A DNA stretch of 49,638 bases from Amoebophrya sp. A120 (GCA_905178155.1 CAJINV010000023.1:754775-804412); one strand, 5' to 3'. Counted from the first letter of the stretch, positions 22,466 through 34,278 are shown. The notes: generated by a model not told the origin, from the sequence alone. A program made the numbers and translations.

Positions 22466-25400
22466 ATGTCCAAGCTTTCCCCACTGCTGTATGTCTGCGC
22501 AACCCTGGGTTGCGTTTTTGCTTTCCGTCAGTTACTGTGGCAGTCTGGGGGTGGCAACCAGGCGGCATCCTGCGGTAGCGGCTACTTTCTGCGCGAGGTG
22601 CGCTCGTCTGGAACTTCGCCGCAGCTCCTGCAGTCCGGGACCACTATTTCAACACTCCAATCTATCGCAAGAAAAAACTGTTTCACTGTGAACTTGTGAT
22701 GCATAGAATGGAACACTTTGTCTTGCTACACCTGCAAGGCATGGGATTTTGAAGCGTGTTTTCCCTTTGAAAGCGCGTATGGCAAATTTTCTGTGTCGTG
22801 TGCAGCAAACTTGTGATGCGGATCTTGCAAAACCATCACAGTGAAGCAGTTTTTTCGTGGGATACAATCGCAGAAACCACAGCAATCCGAAAGCGGCCAA
22901 ACACAAGGAACGAGCTCCAAAGCCGCAACAGAGCAGGGGCAGGCAACAGCGGGAATCAAGCCACAACAACAAGACCTTGAAAAGAAGATAATCACGACCC
23001 CGACTGCAACAAAGGCCGCATCCCCAAACTCCGCCACAGATGGTTCCGCCGTCCCGCTTGGAGAAGAGGCCGCAAAACTGTGGGCCGACGAGGCGGACCC
23101 AGCTGGGGGCGGGGGCGACGGGAAAAAGAGCAGGCTCGGGCCGTTGTCGTGCGACAAAATCATCGCAAACCATGCAAGTGCCGACGAGGGTGTCGCGTAC
23201 GGGTACTTCAAAAAGGTGAAGGAGGTCTGCGGCGACTTGTGCAAAGTCGAGGACGTGAGCGAGATGAAGGCGGGCGCGAAAAAAAACTTCCACGCGGTTA
23301 TGACCTGCTCAAACGTTACAGTCTCAAACGTCACAATAGAGTCTGGATTTTGTCTTGCATGAAGCGCATGAGGAACTTATGTAGAGTTGCGCCTTTCGCA
23401 ATACAAATTTCGCCAGATATCAATGGGGTTTTGGGTGCAGAAACTTGCCATGCGCAAACCTATGGGACTACGGTAAATCATGCACTTCCTGCATCACAGA
23501 TTTCCATATTCTATTGTAACGCTTGAGATTGTAACACCTGAGCAAGTTATATCGGTCCGAACGAGTGTGGCACCTTTCAACTGTGAGTATCGTAAGGAAA
23601 AGTCCCCCCTCCCCATAGCGAAAAGGAGCGCCTCAGGGAATTTGTGATGCTGATTTGTGACCACAAATGGTGTTTGTCTTGCAAGAAAGCATCGACGTAG
23701 ACTCCGACCCATTATTCAGGCGGTTTGTAATGCTGTCGGTCCTACAGCGTAGAAGACGTTCCTCATGCTAAGTGCCTAGGCCAAAACCTCTCCGCATTGG
23801 CATGGTGTGGGCCTGCAGTCCTCTACTGCGAGCCAAGTAATGACTTGTGTACGCAAATCCAGCATCACAAAGTTTTTTTTCGATATGGGGAGGGGGATTT
23901 TTCCTTTTGATAGTGAGAAGCTGATGAACATGCCGTACGCGGACTGCCCAGCCGGCGCACCGAAAGCTGCGAAGGTCATTCCGCAGCTGTTGAAGTGGGA
24001 TTACACCCTCGGCGGCAAGGTGCCGATCAAGAGCGCGTATTTTTCCCATATCATGGCGAAAAATCATTAATTCCCCGCCCCACCCTCACAAGAAAAAAAC
24101 TGTGATGCAGAATCAGCCCTGTCTTGCAGCAAGAAACCTTCTGCGGGCGCACCCTGCGTCTACTTTTTGGGGATTTTCTCGCAGTCTAGCTCTTCCGCGT
24201 GCTAGACGTTCTTGACTCGGTAGGCAAATTCGCGTCACAGATTGCCTGCCCATTGCTTCCTTTCGCTCTTGCTTCCCAAGTATGCAAGACAGAGGCGGAA
24301 CTTCTTGCGGACAAAAATCAACAGCGCAAATCTTTCCTGTGATGCGGTTGCAATGGAGGGAGGGAAGCTTTTCCTCAGGATGTCCTAAGTAAAGTTTAAC
24401 ACGAAGAGAGATACGCCAAAAACCTGGACCAAGGAAATGCTGCAGGAGAGCGCCGAAAAATGCCGCACGGGGAGGCTCTCCGGCACGTACGGCGTTCAAC
24501 CATCAACCAAGATGTTCGAAGCATTTGCGGCCGCGCCGGGCACAAAAAACGGGACTGTGTTGGTCATCGGCAGCGAGACGCCCTGGGTGGAGGCGTGTGC
24601 CCTGGGTGCAGGTGCGAAGCAAGTGATCACATTGGAATATGGGGTGATCCACTCCGAACACCCGAACGTGAAAACCATGCTACCCGGAGAATTCTTGGAG
24701 GCATGGAAGACCGGCGCGCTGCCGAAGTTCGACGTCGTGTCCAGCTTCTCCTCGCTTGAACATTCCGGACTGTATCCACTGTGAGTAAAAACCAATAGTA
24801 CCAGACCCATATTTTTGTCACTGTCAAGGGTTGGCGATAAAAATCAAAAAGCTGCTGCTGCCGTCTAAACGCTGCATGAAAGGTTTTCATCCGAACGCGC
24901 AGTGTAGTCAAGCCTGGCAGTTGATGTAGCTGCCGCGTCCGAAATGATTATGCTCGTTTTTGGCTCGTGACTAGGGCATGACAAAATCCCCCAAAAACGA
25001 CTACAAAAACCCGTCAATGGGGAGCCGTGTGCAAAGTTCTGCTGGGTGGAATGTAAGTTTGCGTGTAAATATGTCTGTAGGGGCGTGCGTTTTTCCACAG
25101 GATGGACGGGGCCGATATGGCGACGCATTGAATCCATGGGGCGACGTCTTACAGGTAGCGAGGTCGTGGTGTGTCACGCGCGACGGAGGCATATGGAAGT
25201 GTCAGGATTAGAGAAAGCGACAAAGTAGTTGAAATGATTTGCAATGCATAAAATCGATACGAGTCGGGCCCTCAGCTTCTCAGTGGCGCATGACAAGTTT
25301 TGGTAGGGCGGAAATCCAGTCTGTCGCGGTGTTTGGGCAAAGAAGACTGCTTCTGTCATGCTATTCTTAGCTGCTCTATTTCTATCCCTAAACAGGCTGA

Positions 25401-26552
25401 AGTATAATCGGCCCCACATACCGACTGTCCAAGACACGCGCTGTGTGGCAAGTAGTTTCATTGTGTACGTTGCAAGGTTTTGCTTCAGCTTTATCGATTT
25501 CGATCCTGGCACTCTGATAAGGCAACCTGGTGGCATCCCAAGGAAACATCCCTCCTCCCCATATCGAAAAGGCATGCCTTTGCAAATTTGTGGTGCTGGA
25601 TTAGTGATCACAAATCGTGGCTGTCGTGCAAGAGAGCAAGGCCAGTAGAGCTTGCGCCGCATTATGCAGGCGATTTGTAATGGTACGGGTCAACAGGGCG
25701 ACAGGGCGGACGTCTGTCATGCTAGGCGTATACCTCATTCAAAACATCCCTGCCCAGGTTTTTTATTTGGCTGCAGTCATCTACTGCAAGGCAGCGCTGC
25801 TTTGTTTACACACGTCCCGCGTCACAGATTTCCTTTTTGATGGGGGGAGCAGGATTTTTTCATTTTGATAGATGGTCGGCTTGCCTGCGGGTGCTGACTC
25901 GCTGCTCTGGACCGCACATCGCCTGTACGGACCAAAGCGATGGCCTTACATTGGCACTAACTGGAAGCAAATCACTATCCTGTGAAAAAACTGGGCCCGC
26001 GCCCCATAGTCAAGTGGGGAACTCTGCAGTACAAATGCACGAATCTATCTGGGAGGCACGCAGGACAAGTTTTTGTCTGTAGTGTACTACTGCACCAGTT
26101 TAGCAGAGATAAGGGCATCTTCACAAGCCCATCTGCTGATCCTCGATCTTCTATAGCATTACAAATTGTACCAAATAACGACTAGAACCGGATGCTTCTC
26201 ACGGGGATGCGCATTACCAGCATTCCTGTAATTGCAAATCTTTGTGCTGATATCAACTTTGCTGGGGCGGGGACGTTTTTCCTCAGGATAGTCATGTCGC
26301 GAGGAGGTGGCGTCGGGCATATCACCAACATATACGAAAAACCGTCTCCGCCTACTATAAGCTGCTCAGGTGTTAAAATCTCCAGCATTGCAGTAGCGGA
26401 TACTGTCTTGGGGACAGTATCCGAACTCTCTCGCAACATTTGGGACTGTAACACCTGAGCAGCTTATACTCACCTCCGGAGGGTCGGCCCGTGTGCTGCG
26501 CGCGATTTCGCCAACATCTTCTCCGCGCGAGAAGGTAGATACTTCTTCGTGA
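22466..26552 (+). CDS. DUF268 family membrane-anchored protein (10 exons)
   Basis: Exons 22466-22662, 22870-23298, 23557-23587, 23918-24048, 24388-24772, 25110-25191, 25525-25533, 25876-25975, 26296-26355, 26474-26552: 1503 nt, 500 residues. ATG 22466 starts an anchor-like N-terminus (MSKLSPLLYVCATLGCVFAF) and a Gln/Lys-rich stem. The C-terminal domain has DUF268 landmarks: VIGSETPWVEA, then across an introner EHSGLGRYGDALNPWGD, then VVGLPAGADSLLWTAHRLYG. DUF268 proteins are uncharacterised; bacterial members often sit in polysaccharide loci. Exon 7 is 9 nt. The last junction is weak (duplication 3 of 5): a one-base change of boundary would instead read LRRVGPCAARDFANIF and end at 26716. Confidence 0.82.
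22663..22864. mobile_element. Introner I
   Basis: 202 bp. Ends TATCGCAAGAAAAAACTGTT and AGCAGTTTTTTCGTGGGATA. Exact duplication CAATC. 207 bp removed. Confidence 0.9.
23299..23551. mobile_element. Introner J
   Basis: Ends TATGACCTGCTCAAACGTTA and ACACCTGAGCAAGTTATA, with an inner repeated TCTCAAACGTCACAATA palindrome arm. Flanks GCGGT/TCGGT (4 of 5). 258 bp removed. Confidence 0.88.
23588..23912. mobile_element. Introner A
   Basis: Starts TATCGTAAGGAAAAGTCCCC. Exact duplication GTGAG. 330 bp removed. Confidence 0.92.
24049..24382. mobile_element. Introner A-like, drifted
   Basis: Starts TATCATGGCGAAAAATCATT, ends GGAAGCTTTTCCTCAGGATG. Flanks TCCCA/TCCTA (4 of 5). 339 bp removed. Confidence 0.85.
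24773..25104. mobile_element. Introner B
   Basis: Starts TATCCACTGTGAGTAAAAAC, ends GCGTTTTTCCACAGGATG. Flanks GACTG/GACGG (4 of 5). Removing 337 bp reconstitutes the DUF268 motif EHSGLGRYGD. Confidence 0.9.
25192..25519. mobile_element. Introner D
   Basis: Starts TATGGAAGTGTCAGGATTAG, ends GATCCTGGCACTCTGATA. Exact duplication AGGCA. 333 bp removed. Confidence 0.9.
25534..25870. mobile_element. Introner A (CATC start)
   Basis: Left end CATCCCAAGGAAACATCCCT, right end GGATTTTTTCATTTTGATA. Flanks GGTGG/GATGG (4 of 5). 342 bp removed. Only 14 bp separate it from the preceding family D element. Confidence 0.88.
25976..26290. mobile_element. Introner B
   Basis: Starts TATCCTGTGAAAAAACTGGG, ends GGGGACGTTTTTCCTCAGGATA (inverted). 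Flanks ATCAC/GTCAT (3 of 5). 320 bp removed. Confidence 0.82.
26356..26468. mobile_element. Introner J, shortest copy (113 bp)
   Basis: Ends TATAAGCTGCTCAGGTGTTA and TAACACCTGAGCAGCTTATA, almost perfectly inverted; the centre (GCGGATACTGTCTTGGGGAC, then AGTATCCG) is also a hairpin. Flanks CCTAC/CTCAC (3 of 5). Confidence 0.82.
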
Positions 26553-27650
26553 TGGAGCTGGCGTCTCCCTTTTCGCAGGGTCGTAGCAGCCGATCTGCAG
26601 TTTCGGGCTTCCACTGTGAGTGCGTGCTTTTGCCACTATTGCAAGTTCTTACCTACGAAGCCGCGAACTCGTGGCCGCGTAACATGAACATGAAGGAACA
26701 AGCAGGAAAGTCGTAATTGAAAACAAGCAAATAACAAACACACAAGCAAAATAGCGCTTAGCTTGCCGCAGAGGTGCGAGCACAACGTGATGAAGAATTA
26801 TGGGCAGTTGTATTTTTCCTATTCAATGATTGTAGTCGCATTCGAGCAAGGGCCCAGTGAGTGCGAGATACGCTGCCGCCTACTGGTGCTCCAGGTTGGA
26901 GAATGAACTGACCTGAAGGCGCAATATTCCCTTTGGAATCCAGGACGTCACCTGCCCAAAAAATGTATTTCCACAGGGGAGAGCACATTGTAAGTTTTGT
27001 GCAGCTTTTGGTTGGATCCATACACCTGTAGCGCACGCCCGCGGGCCCTTTTCGAGTTTTCCCCACGGCTTGCCTGCAGTTCCATAACCAGCGCACGGAG
27101 CTCTTGGAACTGTTCCGAGTGAGTGCCCCAATTGGGATTGCAACCCGCCAGCACGCGTGGCGAATATGCAGCAAGGCATGTGCTGCTTACAATATACACT
27201 TGCTATGCTGTCCAGCCGCCAGGAGGTCCCCTTTTCATATGTGTTTTCACCGCTGCTAGTTTTGCACGACCAAAGGCGGACGTCTCTCTGATGCAGAGCA
27301 GCTTTTTCAGGCGGTCAGCATTGCAAGACCAGTAAAAGCCGTGCACTAGTTGAAAAACCAAACAGTTTAAATCCACAGGAACTTCCGGCAGTGGTCATTT
27401 TCCACTTGCACCTCGCGGAAAGAAGCATGTGAGTGCAACATGGACATGGTTAAGTGTCACCTCGTAGTGGTATTTTGCTTCCTTCGTCGACAACAACGCT
27501 CTCGCTTGTGCGTAGAAACAACGCAAATAACCTGCAACGAGGTTGTAGGAGGAGTCTAGTGCCTTCTCTCTCTATGTAAGAGCAAGATGCATTTAGTGTA
27601 GTAATTCCATCATCGAAAACGACGCTCATTTATGTAGCAAAACAAGCACC
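26553..27650 (+). other. Intergenic region and 5' flank of the GT2-like gene
   Basis: 1.1 kb. From about 27490 it resembles 11090-11256 (shared CTCTCTCTATGTAAGAGCAA). An antisense open frame (26758-27174) has no recognisable features. Confidence 0.5.
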
Positions 27651-30318
27651 ATGGTAGCCGCAGCACCACCTTCCCGCTTCTTCAACACAGCCACAGTATC
27701 TACACTGCTTGCGCTTCATCTTTGGTCGTCCTTCTGCCTCCGGAGGCCGTTCTGGCGACCGAGTTTGCAAGCCGACACCAAGGAGGCGCACCGCTTTGGA
27801 TTTGCGTCGAAAAAGGAAGCTCCAACTCCTAATCCAACTCCAGCCGACGGGGAGGCTACAACACCTGGAGTTGCAGGCGCTGCTGCGCAGCAGGCCGGCG
27901 GTAAAATTGGATTTCCTACGGAAGTGGATACGACGCTCGCTCCGAGCACTGCGGGAGGCACTCCTGTCACGTCGACGCCATCTTCTAAGAAGACCGCATC
28001 CACCACCTCTGTACAAGCAAGTCCTGCTCCCGCTCCCACTTTCGCCGTCGGCGTCCCTTTGATTCCTCGCGACCTACAAAAAGACCGGCTATCAGTAGGA
28101 AAAATCCCCCATATCGAAAACGAAATTTGTGATGCTGTATTTGAGGACACAAATCGACTTGTAATGCTAGAAGGTGGCCAAGAGACGCAGCTGTGGCCTC
28201 GTCTACAGGCAATTTGTCATGCTGTTTCCCACTTTTAGTTGTTTTCTGTTATGTTGAAGACGCAAAGGTTTATTCCCACGCCAACCAGCACTACAGTCGG
28301 CATCTTTTCCCTTCTAGCATGACAAAGCTGATTTGTGGCCACAAATCTGCATCACAAATTTCTATTTTGAGTATGGGGCGGTGGGATTTTTCACTTTGAT
28401 ACCGGCTACGCGACCTTCTGTACGACTCCGTCGTGAATCAAGAGGTGCCGCCGGAAGAATTCTATTACCATGAAAAATGCCCCCTCCCCATATCACAACG
28501 GAAATCTGTGATGCATATTTGTGGTCACAAATCAGCTTTGTGATGCTAGAAGGCTAAAGATGCGGACTGTAGTGCTGTCTAGTGTGGGAAAGCCTTGCAG
28601 CTCTAGGATGACAAAAGGCAACTGTAAGCGGGAAACAGCATGACAGATTACCTGCGATTTAGGCCGCGCCTTCGTGTCTTGGCCCTCTAGCAATACAAGT
28701 TGATTTGTGTACTCAAATACAGCATCACAAATTCGCGCATCTTCCGTTTCCGATATGGGGAGGGGGGATTTTTCCTTTTGATAAATTCGTGGTCTTCTTC
28801 AGCGGAAAAGTGTCTACTATGAAAGCGGAAGCAGAGCACCAGCAGGCATCGAGCTCGAGCCCAAAGATCCTGCTTTCGGCGGCTGCGAGAGCGGCCGTGC
28901 TGGCTGCGGCGGCAAGGGCAAGAACGGTGGACAGCACGCATCCAATTGCAGTAGTGCCAGAAGCTGCTCCTGCGGTAGCACAAGCACCAGGGCGGTTTCA
29001 CCAGCTTCAAGAGAGTGCTCAGATTTTCAGTTGCCGCACGGAATACAACGCTACCACGGCCGACCGAGCCGTGAAAAACATCGAGGTTGAGACCTGTCGC
29101 GGAAAATTGGTAATCCCGCCAAGGTCCACCTCCGCCAAGTCGGAGGTAGAAGAAAGCGCACAAAAGCAGGTAGCCGTAACACTTCTGTGGGCGAAGCGTG
29201 TGGGGGAAAAACCGCTGGCGCGGTCCTTTTCACCGGGGGTGGGAAGAAACTGGATCGCCCGGGTAGCGGCAAGCGAGTACATCGCTTTTTTGGACAGCGA
29301 TGACTTCGCGTTTCCGGACCGCATCAAGTGGCTCAAAAAAGCGGCGGTGAAATCGGGATTGCCACACCTCATAGCCGCCAGATGGAGCTTTCCGGTGGTG
29401 CGGGTCGTGCGCCATCAAAGTCAGGCTCGCGGAAAAAGTGCAAACGAAGGCCTCCGTGGTCAAGCACAACTACTAGAAGAGGGGTCCGAGGACAAATTGA
29501 TGTACGATTCTGGTGAGTGTTCCGGTTCCTGCAACGGGTTTGGGCCGCAGCTGCGCAAATTCGTCCAAGCTCTCCCGGTGTACGAGCATTCTGCGCTGGG
29601 AGCAAGACAAGGAGAGCAAGCAAGCGGGAGATTGCGCAGGCTGATATTGGTGGGTCATTTCGTCGGCGACGTGCGGGCTGCGAGACGGTATGAGGAAGCG
29701 AAATGGAGCGACCTGTCCCTGAGCGCTCTCTCGGTGCAGTGTGGCGCTGGGGAAACAACTGGCGCACCTGGCAGAACGACGACTGCTGAGACGAACAAGG
29801 GCAAGGGGGAGGACTCTGAATATGTGAAAGTGAACAGAACAGCATCACCAAGTAGTAGAAATTTCGTCGAGCTGAAAGACGGGAAGATGGACTCACAACT
29901 CGCTCTACTAGTATCGGAGCGGTCCAGCACGATCACGGAGGGAACAGATTGCGTGTCCTTGGATACTGAGAACGCCGAAAACCGCGACGTTTTCTTGCGG
30001 TTGACGCCTCACATTTTGAAGCGGTACAAGGAACGGGGAAGGTGGTATCTAGAATGGTATCCCTATGGGCACATAACGGTGAAGCGGGAAGCTGCTGTTC
30101 GGATGCCATACCCCGAGATACCGAAGTATGGAGCGCAGCGCGGCGAAGACCAACGCTTTATCAGCAGAATTCTCACTTCAACTTCTACGACCGCTAGCAA
30201 TCGCATGGCCTTTTTGGAGAACTTGCCGCTCACGGCAAAATACATGGGGCGCCGGAGATCGTCTGCCTCAGCAGTAGCAGGCTCGACTCTTCGTCGTCTA
30301 GACAGAAAAACGACTTGA
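27651..30318 (+). CDS. GT2-like (GT-A fold) glycosyltransferase, membrane-anchored
   Basis: Exons 27651-28089, 28407-28462, 28789-30318: 2025 nt, 674 residues. ATG 27651 begins an anchor-like segment (FFNTATVSTLLALHLWSSF) and a Pro/Ala/Thr-rich stem. The catalytic part shows the family 2 pattern: RNWIARVAASEYIAFLDSDD, with the metal-binding DSDD near residue 334 and FAFPDRIKW after it, and a later RGEDQRFISRIL near 617 that may hold the catalytic acid. Low-complexity Ser/Gly/Thr insertions are common, as in its neighbours. Both introns are family A introners with exact duplications. Its first exon and 5' flank have a decayed copy at 11090-11403. Confidence 0.82.
28090..28401. mobile_element. 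Introner A
   Basis: Starts TATCAGTAGGAAAAATCCCC. Exact duplication CCGGC. 317 bp removed. Confidence 0.92.
28463..28783. mobile_element. Introner A
   Basis: Starts TATTACCATGAAAAATGCCC, very close to the copy at 19053. Exact duplication AATTC. 326 bp removed. Confidence 0.92.
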
Positions 30319-30429
30319 GTCCATTGCAAGCGAGTCCGCTGCCGCCTCGAAAGAAATCTGCTGAGAAAAAGATGGAAAAGGCACTATCTTTTCAGTCAGT
30401 GCTTCCGTTTTCGGGGCCGCTACGTCAAG

Positions 30430-30948
30430 AACGACTCAGCAGCACGAATTCGCTGCGTCTTTCCAGACCCAGACATGTTTTCAGTGGATAGAGCAATCGT
30501 GCGGGGCTTGCATTATCTCGAGCGTTCTGAGCCCGTCTTCTACTCTGCAGTGACGAAAGAGGAGCAGTTAAGTACTTATCATTTGTGAAAACGTGCCCAC
30601 AACCCTATAGTCAAATCTAGAACCGCTCCGCAAGACAAATCCAGAACTTTTGGAAGTTGTCGTGCACGATAAGTGTCGATTTGCAGCGTGGTCAGTCCTA
30701 ATTAGGCCAGCTGCAGAACAAACGCAGCCCCTGACAAGCACTAGTGTGTGAGATGACATTTCCAAACACTACTAGAAAAGGGTAAGAGATTTACGACCGT
30801 GCACATACGCATGACAAGAACTCTGGGGTGGGTAAGTTTTTAGACAGAATAGGAGGTTTGGGGACGGGGCCGCGAGATAAATGCTGGGGAAATCGCCGCT
30901 CTGGAAGGGTTTCTGGTCGCTGAGATACCCCATTCACAGGCCTGCTAA
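30430..30948 (+). pseudogene. Truncated copy of the GT61 3' end
   Basis: Matches 9804-10319: right half of the family C introner (to about 30488), an exon reading IVRGLHYLERSEPVFYSAVT, the family B introner (about 30577-30851) and the last exon reading REINAGEIAALEGFLVAEIP to a stop at 30946-30948. No upstream exons exist, so this is a fragment. The last exon keeps its frame although about a tenth of bases differ, suggesting either young age or former coding constraint. Confidence 0.75.
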
Positions 30949-31876
30949 GTCTCTCTGGTCATTGATTCTTGAGCAGCGAATGATCGGCGTCGCTAGCCAC
31001 CCGTCAGGAGCACGACGACAATCGAGGTCGAACGCTTAAACTACACCTACCGGGACGGGAAGCCTTCGCCATCCACGACCGTGCGTGCACAAAGTAGTCC
31101 TCGACAGGTTTATGTGTTACGGCGCAACTTGGCGATCAAGCGCTTCAGGGTGACCATCAACTGTTTGCTGATTGTCCACTACTGCCCAACGCGACCACTA
31201 CTGCGAATAACCAGGACATCTTAGACGCGCTGCACATGAGCTTCACGTAAACGAGTGAGAATGGTACGGCAGCAAGTGTTGTTGGGAATGAACAGGCCGG
31301 CGGGAGCTCTTCCAGCACGGCAAACGCAGCAGACAGTGGCGGTTCGCTAGCGGCTGCGAGCGCTGCGGCAGAAGCGAGTGGTGCGTCTGGACCGGCTTCT
31401 CGCAATAAAGGCGGCGCACAAGCCGCGCCTTCTTCGAAAGGAGCTGCTGCATCAGGTGGAAAGAACGGCGCTACAGGGAAAAAAGCAGGAGCAGCAGTGC
31501 CTGGGAAGAACGGAGCGAAGTCTGCAAAGGGTGCTCCGATCCCTGGCGGAACTTCAAAGGCCGCCCCCGTGCCTCCATCGAAAGGCGCGGCGGTTCCAGG
31601 GGGGAAAGGGGAAGGGCGGGAAGGCGAAAGGAAGTGGGAGGCGGAAGACTCGGGAATTTCATACATGGAAGCAAGTTGCGACCGGTGTTCTGGTGGCAGA
31701 TGCACGATGTGGATGCTGGTATAAGAACTACTTCGACGTTATCCTTGATGCTACTTTGTGTTTAGTAGCTGTGATGTTCTTGCTGTGGTCGAGAGAATGA
31801 AGAAGTCTATCACGTTTCACCGTTCACTGATTTTGCATATCTGTCTTCGTCATCAACCTTGTAAAACCAACACCTC
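30949..31876 (+). other. Duplicated 3' flank, then Ala/Gly/Lys-rich open frame of unknown status
   Basis: 30949-31178 copies 10320-10590. From about 31257 to 31724 there is an open frame rich in Ala, Gly, Ser and Lys ending ...GGRCTMWMLV. Its composition resembles the stems of other proteins here and it could be an upstream exon of the 31877 gene, but no splice junction could be fixed. Confidence 0.4.
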
Positions 31877-32508
31877 ATGAACATGATCTCAGCCTCCCTG
31901 TGGGCCAAGCTACCGAGCGGCAACACCGGCGTCGAGGATACTTATTTCTTCCGAAAAGATGAAACCCCAACAAAACCCGGATGTTCCGAATCTCTCCGCG
32001 GAGAAAATGTTGGCGACGCTGAGCCCGAATTTCGAACAGCTTATGAATTGCAAAAGTATCGCACTCGTATAAATGCATTACAAATCTCCTCAGCATGACA
32101 AATGGAACAAACGTCTCATGCTGATTTAGCTTGGCAAAGAAATTTGTCTTGCATAACTGCAAGTACTACGAATGCGATACTTTTGCACTGGATACAGTTT
32201 TTGGAACAGCAATTCCCGGTGACGCAAGCAAAGATCCCAATGCAGGCTTCCGATGCGATATCAAATACAAATGTGTCTGGGTCTGGAAGAGTGGAACTTG
32301 TAATGCTGCCTGCGGATTCTGAAAATATCTGTGCTGCATGAGCAGCAAGAAGAGTCAGCTTTTGGCACGCGGTGAGAGCATCTCCCGTGCGCCCAGCATG
32401 ACAGACCTCACGGGTCATGCAGTAATGCGGGCACCAGCATCCCGACTTCTCGAGACCCAGGAGACATATTTGCATTGGATATGCGAACATGCGTTTCATG
32501 GCGACTAG
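31877..32508 (+). CDS. Small unknown protein or 3' part of one (3 exons)
   Basis: Exons 31877-32041, 32200-32258, 32487-32508: 246 nt, 81 residues from ATG 31877 (MNMISASLWAKLPSGNTGVE). The introner rule keeps the frame at both junctions and the gene stops (TAG 32506-32508) at the point where duplicated GT61 flank sequence resumes. The sequence LPSGNTGVEDTYFFRKDE looks like part of a folded domain but is not recognised. The 5' end may lie further upstream. Confidence 0.55.
32042..32194. mobile_element. Introner, C-related short family
   Basis: Ends TATGAATTGCAAAAGTATCG and CGATACTTTTGCACTGGATA. Flanks CAGCT/CAGTT (4 of 5). 158 bp removed. Confidence 0.82.
32259..32481. mobile_element. Introner C
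   Basis: Starts TATCAAATACAAATGTGTCT. Exact duplication TGCGA. 228 bp removed. Confidence 0.88.
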
Positions 32509-34015
32509 CAACAGTTTGCTGATTGTCCAAGCGCAGCATCTTGCTAGGAGCAAGAAAATATCTGAAGACCGAGTCTATCTGTAGATAGCGGAGGACTCCG
32601 CAGCGCACTATTTGGTTGATAGAATGACCAAGCAAGGCGCTCCGTGAGGTGCGGAGTTCCTATGCTCTCCAGGGTTTGGCAATCGCGGACGCATTTTGTG
32701 TATCGTCTTACTTCTATTTTTCTCTGCTTGAACAAGTTGGGAGACAAAAAAAGACTTCCAACAAGCGAAGGAGCGAAGGCCAAGGCTTCTACTTTCAAGA
32801 TTATGTTGCTGGCACCTCGATGGAAATGTAAAAACATCCCGCGAAGAATGAAAATACGCACATGACAAGTGGAATAATCTCCGCGGAGGCGGAGGTGAGA
32901 AAGGTCTGAGCTTAGCACGGACGCCTGACTGAATCACTTGTGTTGTTGGTGTCTTTCATCCTGACAGTGCTTCATCTCTACAACTCCTGGACGATGCTTT
33001 ATTATTGCTTGGCTTGCGAAATGATTTCGGTTTCGCTACCTACGCCTGGACTTGGCTCGCTCCTCCGGCTTGATAATGAAGAGGCGGTGGGGGTGCAGCA
33101 TCCGAAAATAAAGAAACCGTGCCCATTAATATCGTATCAATGCTAATACTGCTTGCAGTAGCAACATGCAGTAGCAACACATTGTAGAGAATCTAGAGAA
33201 AATTTCTCTGACGCTATTGCGGATTGCTTTGAAGATCAACACTTTCCTGACGTCTTCGTTTTTCCGTGTATTCCGTAGCGTATCAACTACATGCAAAGTG
33301 GAAGCTTTTGACCTCTGACGCCTGTTTTTGAAGACTGCGTATTAGGATAGGCTAGTAATGCTCCCGCGTAAAAGACTCAAAACCCGACCCAGAGCGAACA
33401 CAAACAGGAAAAAGATCTTCAAATGAGAACAAGAGCAAATAACATAAGCGGGATGACAAGAGCAATAACAATAGTGAGGGAACAGACAGAAGACGCAATA
33501 CCGATGGCACGCATGATATGAGCGCAAATCCTCAATCAGTCTTGATGTTCGTAATCCACAGGCCTTGACTCATACGAAGTAGTTGTACATGGGATATTAA
33601 AAAGCGGATACCCAAATAGAAGACTTCAGATCCAATCGAGAAGCCTCTCCGAGTTCCTGCAAACAGGACGCGTCGAGTATTGCATGCACCTTCGGCCGTG
33701 TGCGTGTCGCATAGAAACTATTGTAGCAGAAGTGGAGAGAGAGTAACACTATTTGTGGCAAATTCGTTTGTCGGAGTTGCCTTTGTCACAAGTAACACGA
33801 GACCACGGCGCGCCGTCTTCCCAGCACGAGTCCCAGCAACATCTAGGCCAACTACATCATGCAAGGGGCGCGCTTCTACACCTGCAAAGAGCCGGACGAC
33901 CGTTCTTCGTCCCGCGACGGTACTTATACTACACTGTAGCGCTTTGCGTGCTCATTCGCTGGCCGCATAACCTTCATAGTTTTTAGACCGCATGAAGTTG
34001 CAAACTCTGCAAGGA
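32509..34015 (+). repeat. Second block of duplicated GT61 flank, then intergenic DNA
   Basis: 32509-33050 copies about 10560-11100 (for example GCGCACTATTTGGTTG). 33050-34015 has no supported gene; the 5' exons of the OTU-like gene may lie near 33860-34015. Confidence 0.6.
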
Positions 34016-34273
34016 TACACATTGCAAATACGTCTGGATCTGAAACACTCCAGCTTGTCATGGTAAATCTGGACCGCGAAAATATCTGTGTTGCATGAAC
34101 GCCAAAAGTCGTGAGCTTTTTGCTATGGAAGCTGCGACCTTTCCATGCGGACTGGGCATGAGCTTGCTCTTGCAAAATCTGTGATGCTTCTGTGTGCATC
34201 CGAGATAAATAATCCACGAGATGCATGACAAACACGCACAGTATTCCAGACCCAGACAAAATTGCAATGGATG
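34016..34273. mobile_element. Introner C
   Basis: Starts TACACATTGCAAATACGTCT, ends ATTGCAATGGATG. Flanks AAGGA/AAGCA (4 of 5). It sits in the unresolved 5' part of the OTU-like gene. Confidence 0.8.
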
Positions 34274-34278
34274 AAGCA

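Noticed and set aside
31157-31705. Antisense Pro/Ala/Phe-rich open frame of 182 codons
   Set aside because: It is the reverse of a low-complexity Ala/Gly/Lys-rich + strand stretch, which makes stop-free antisense frames likely by composition.
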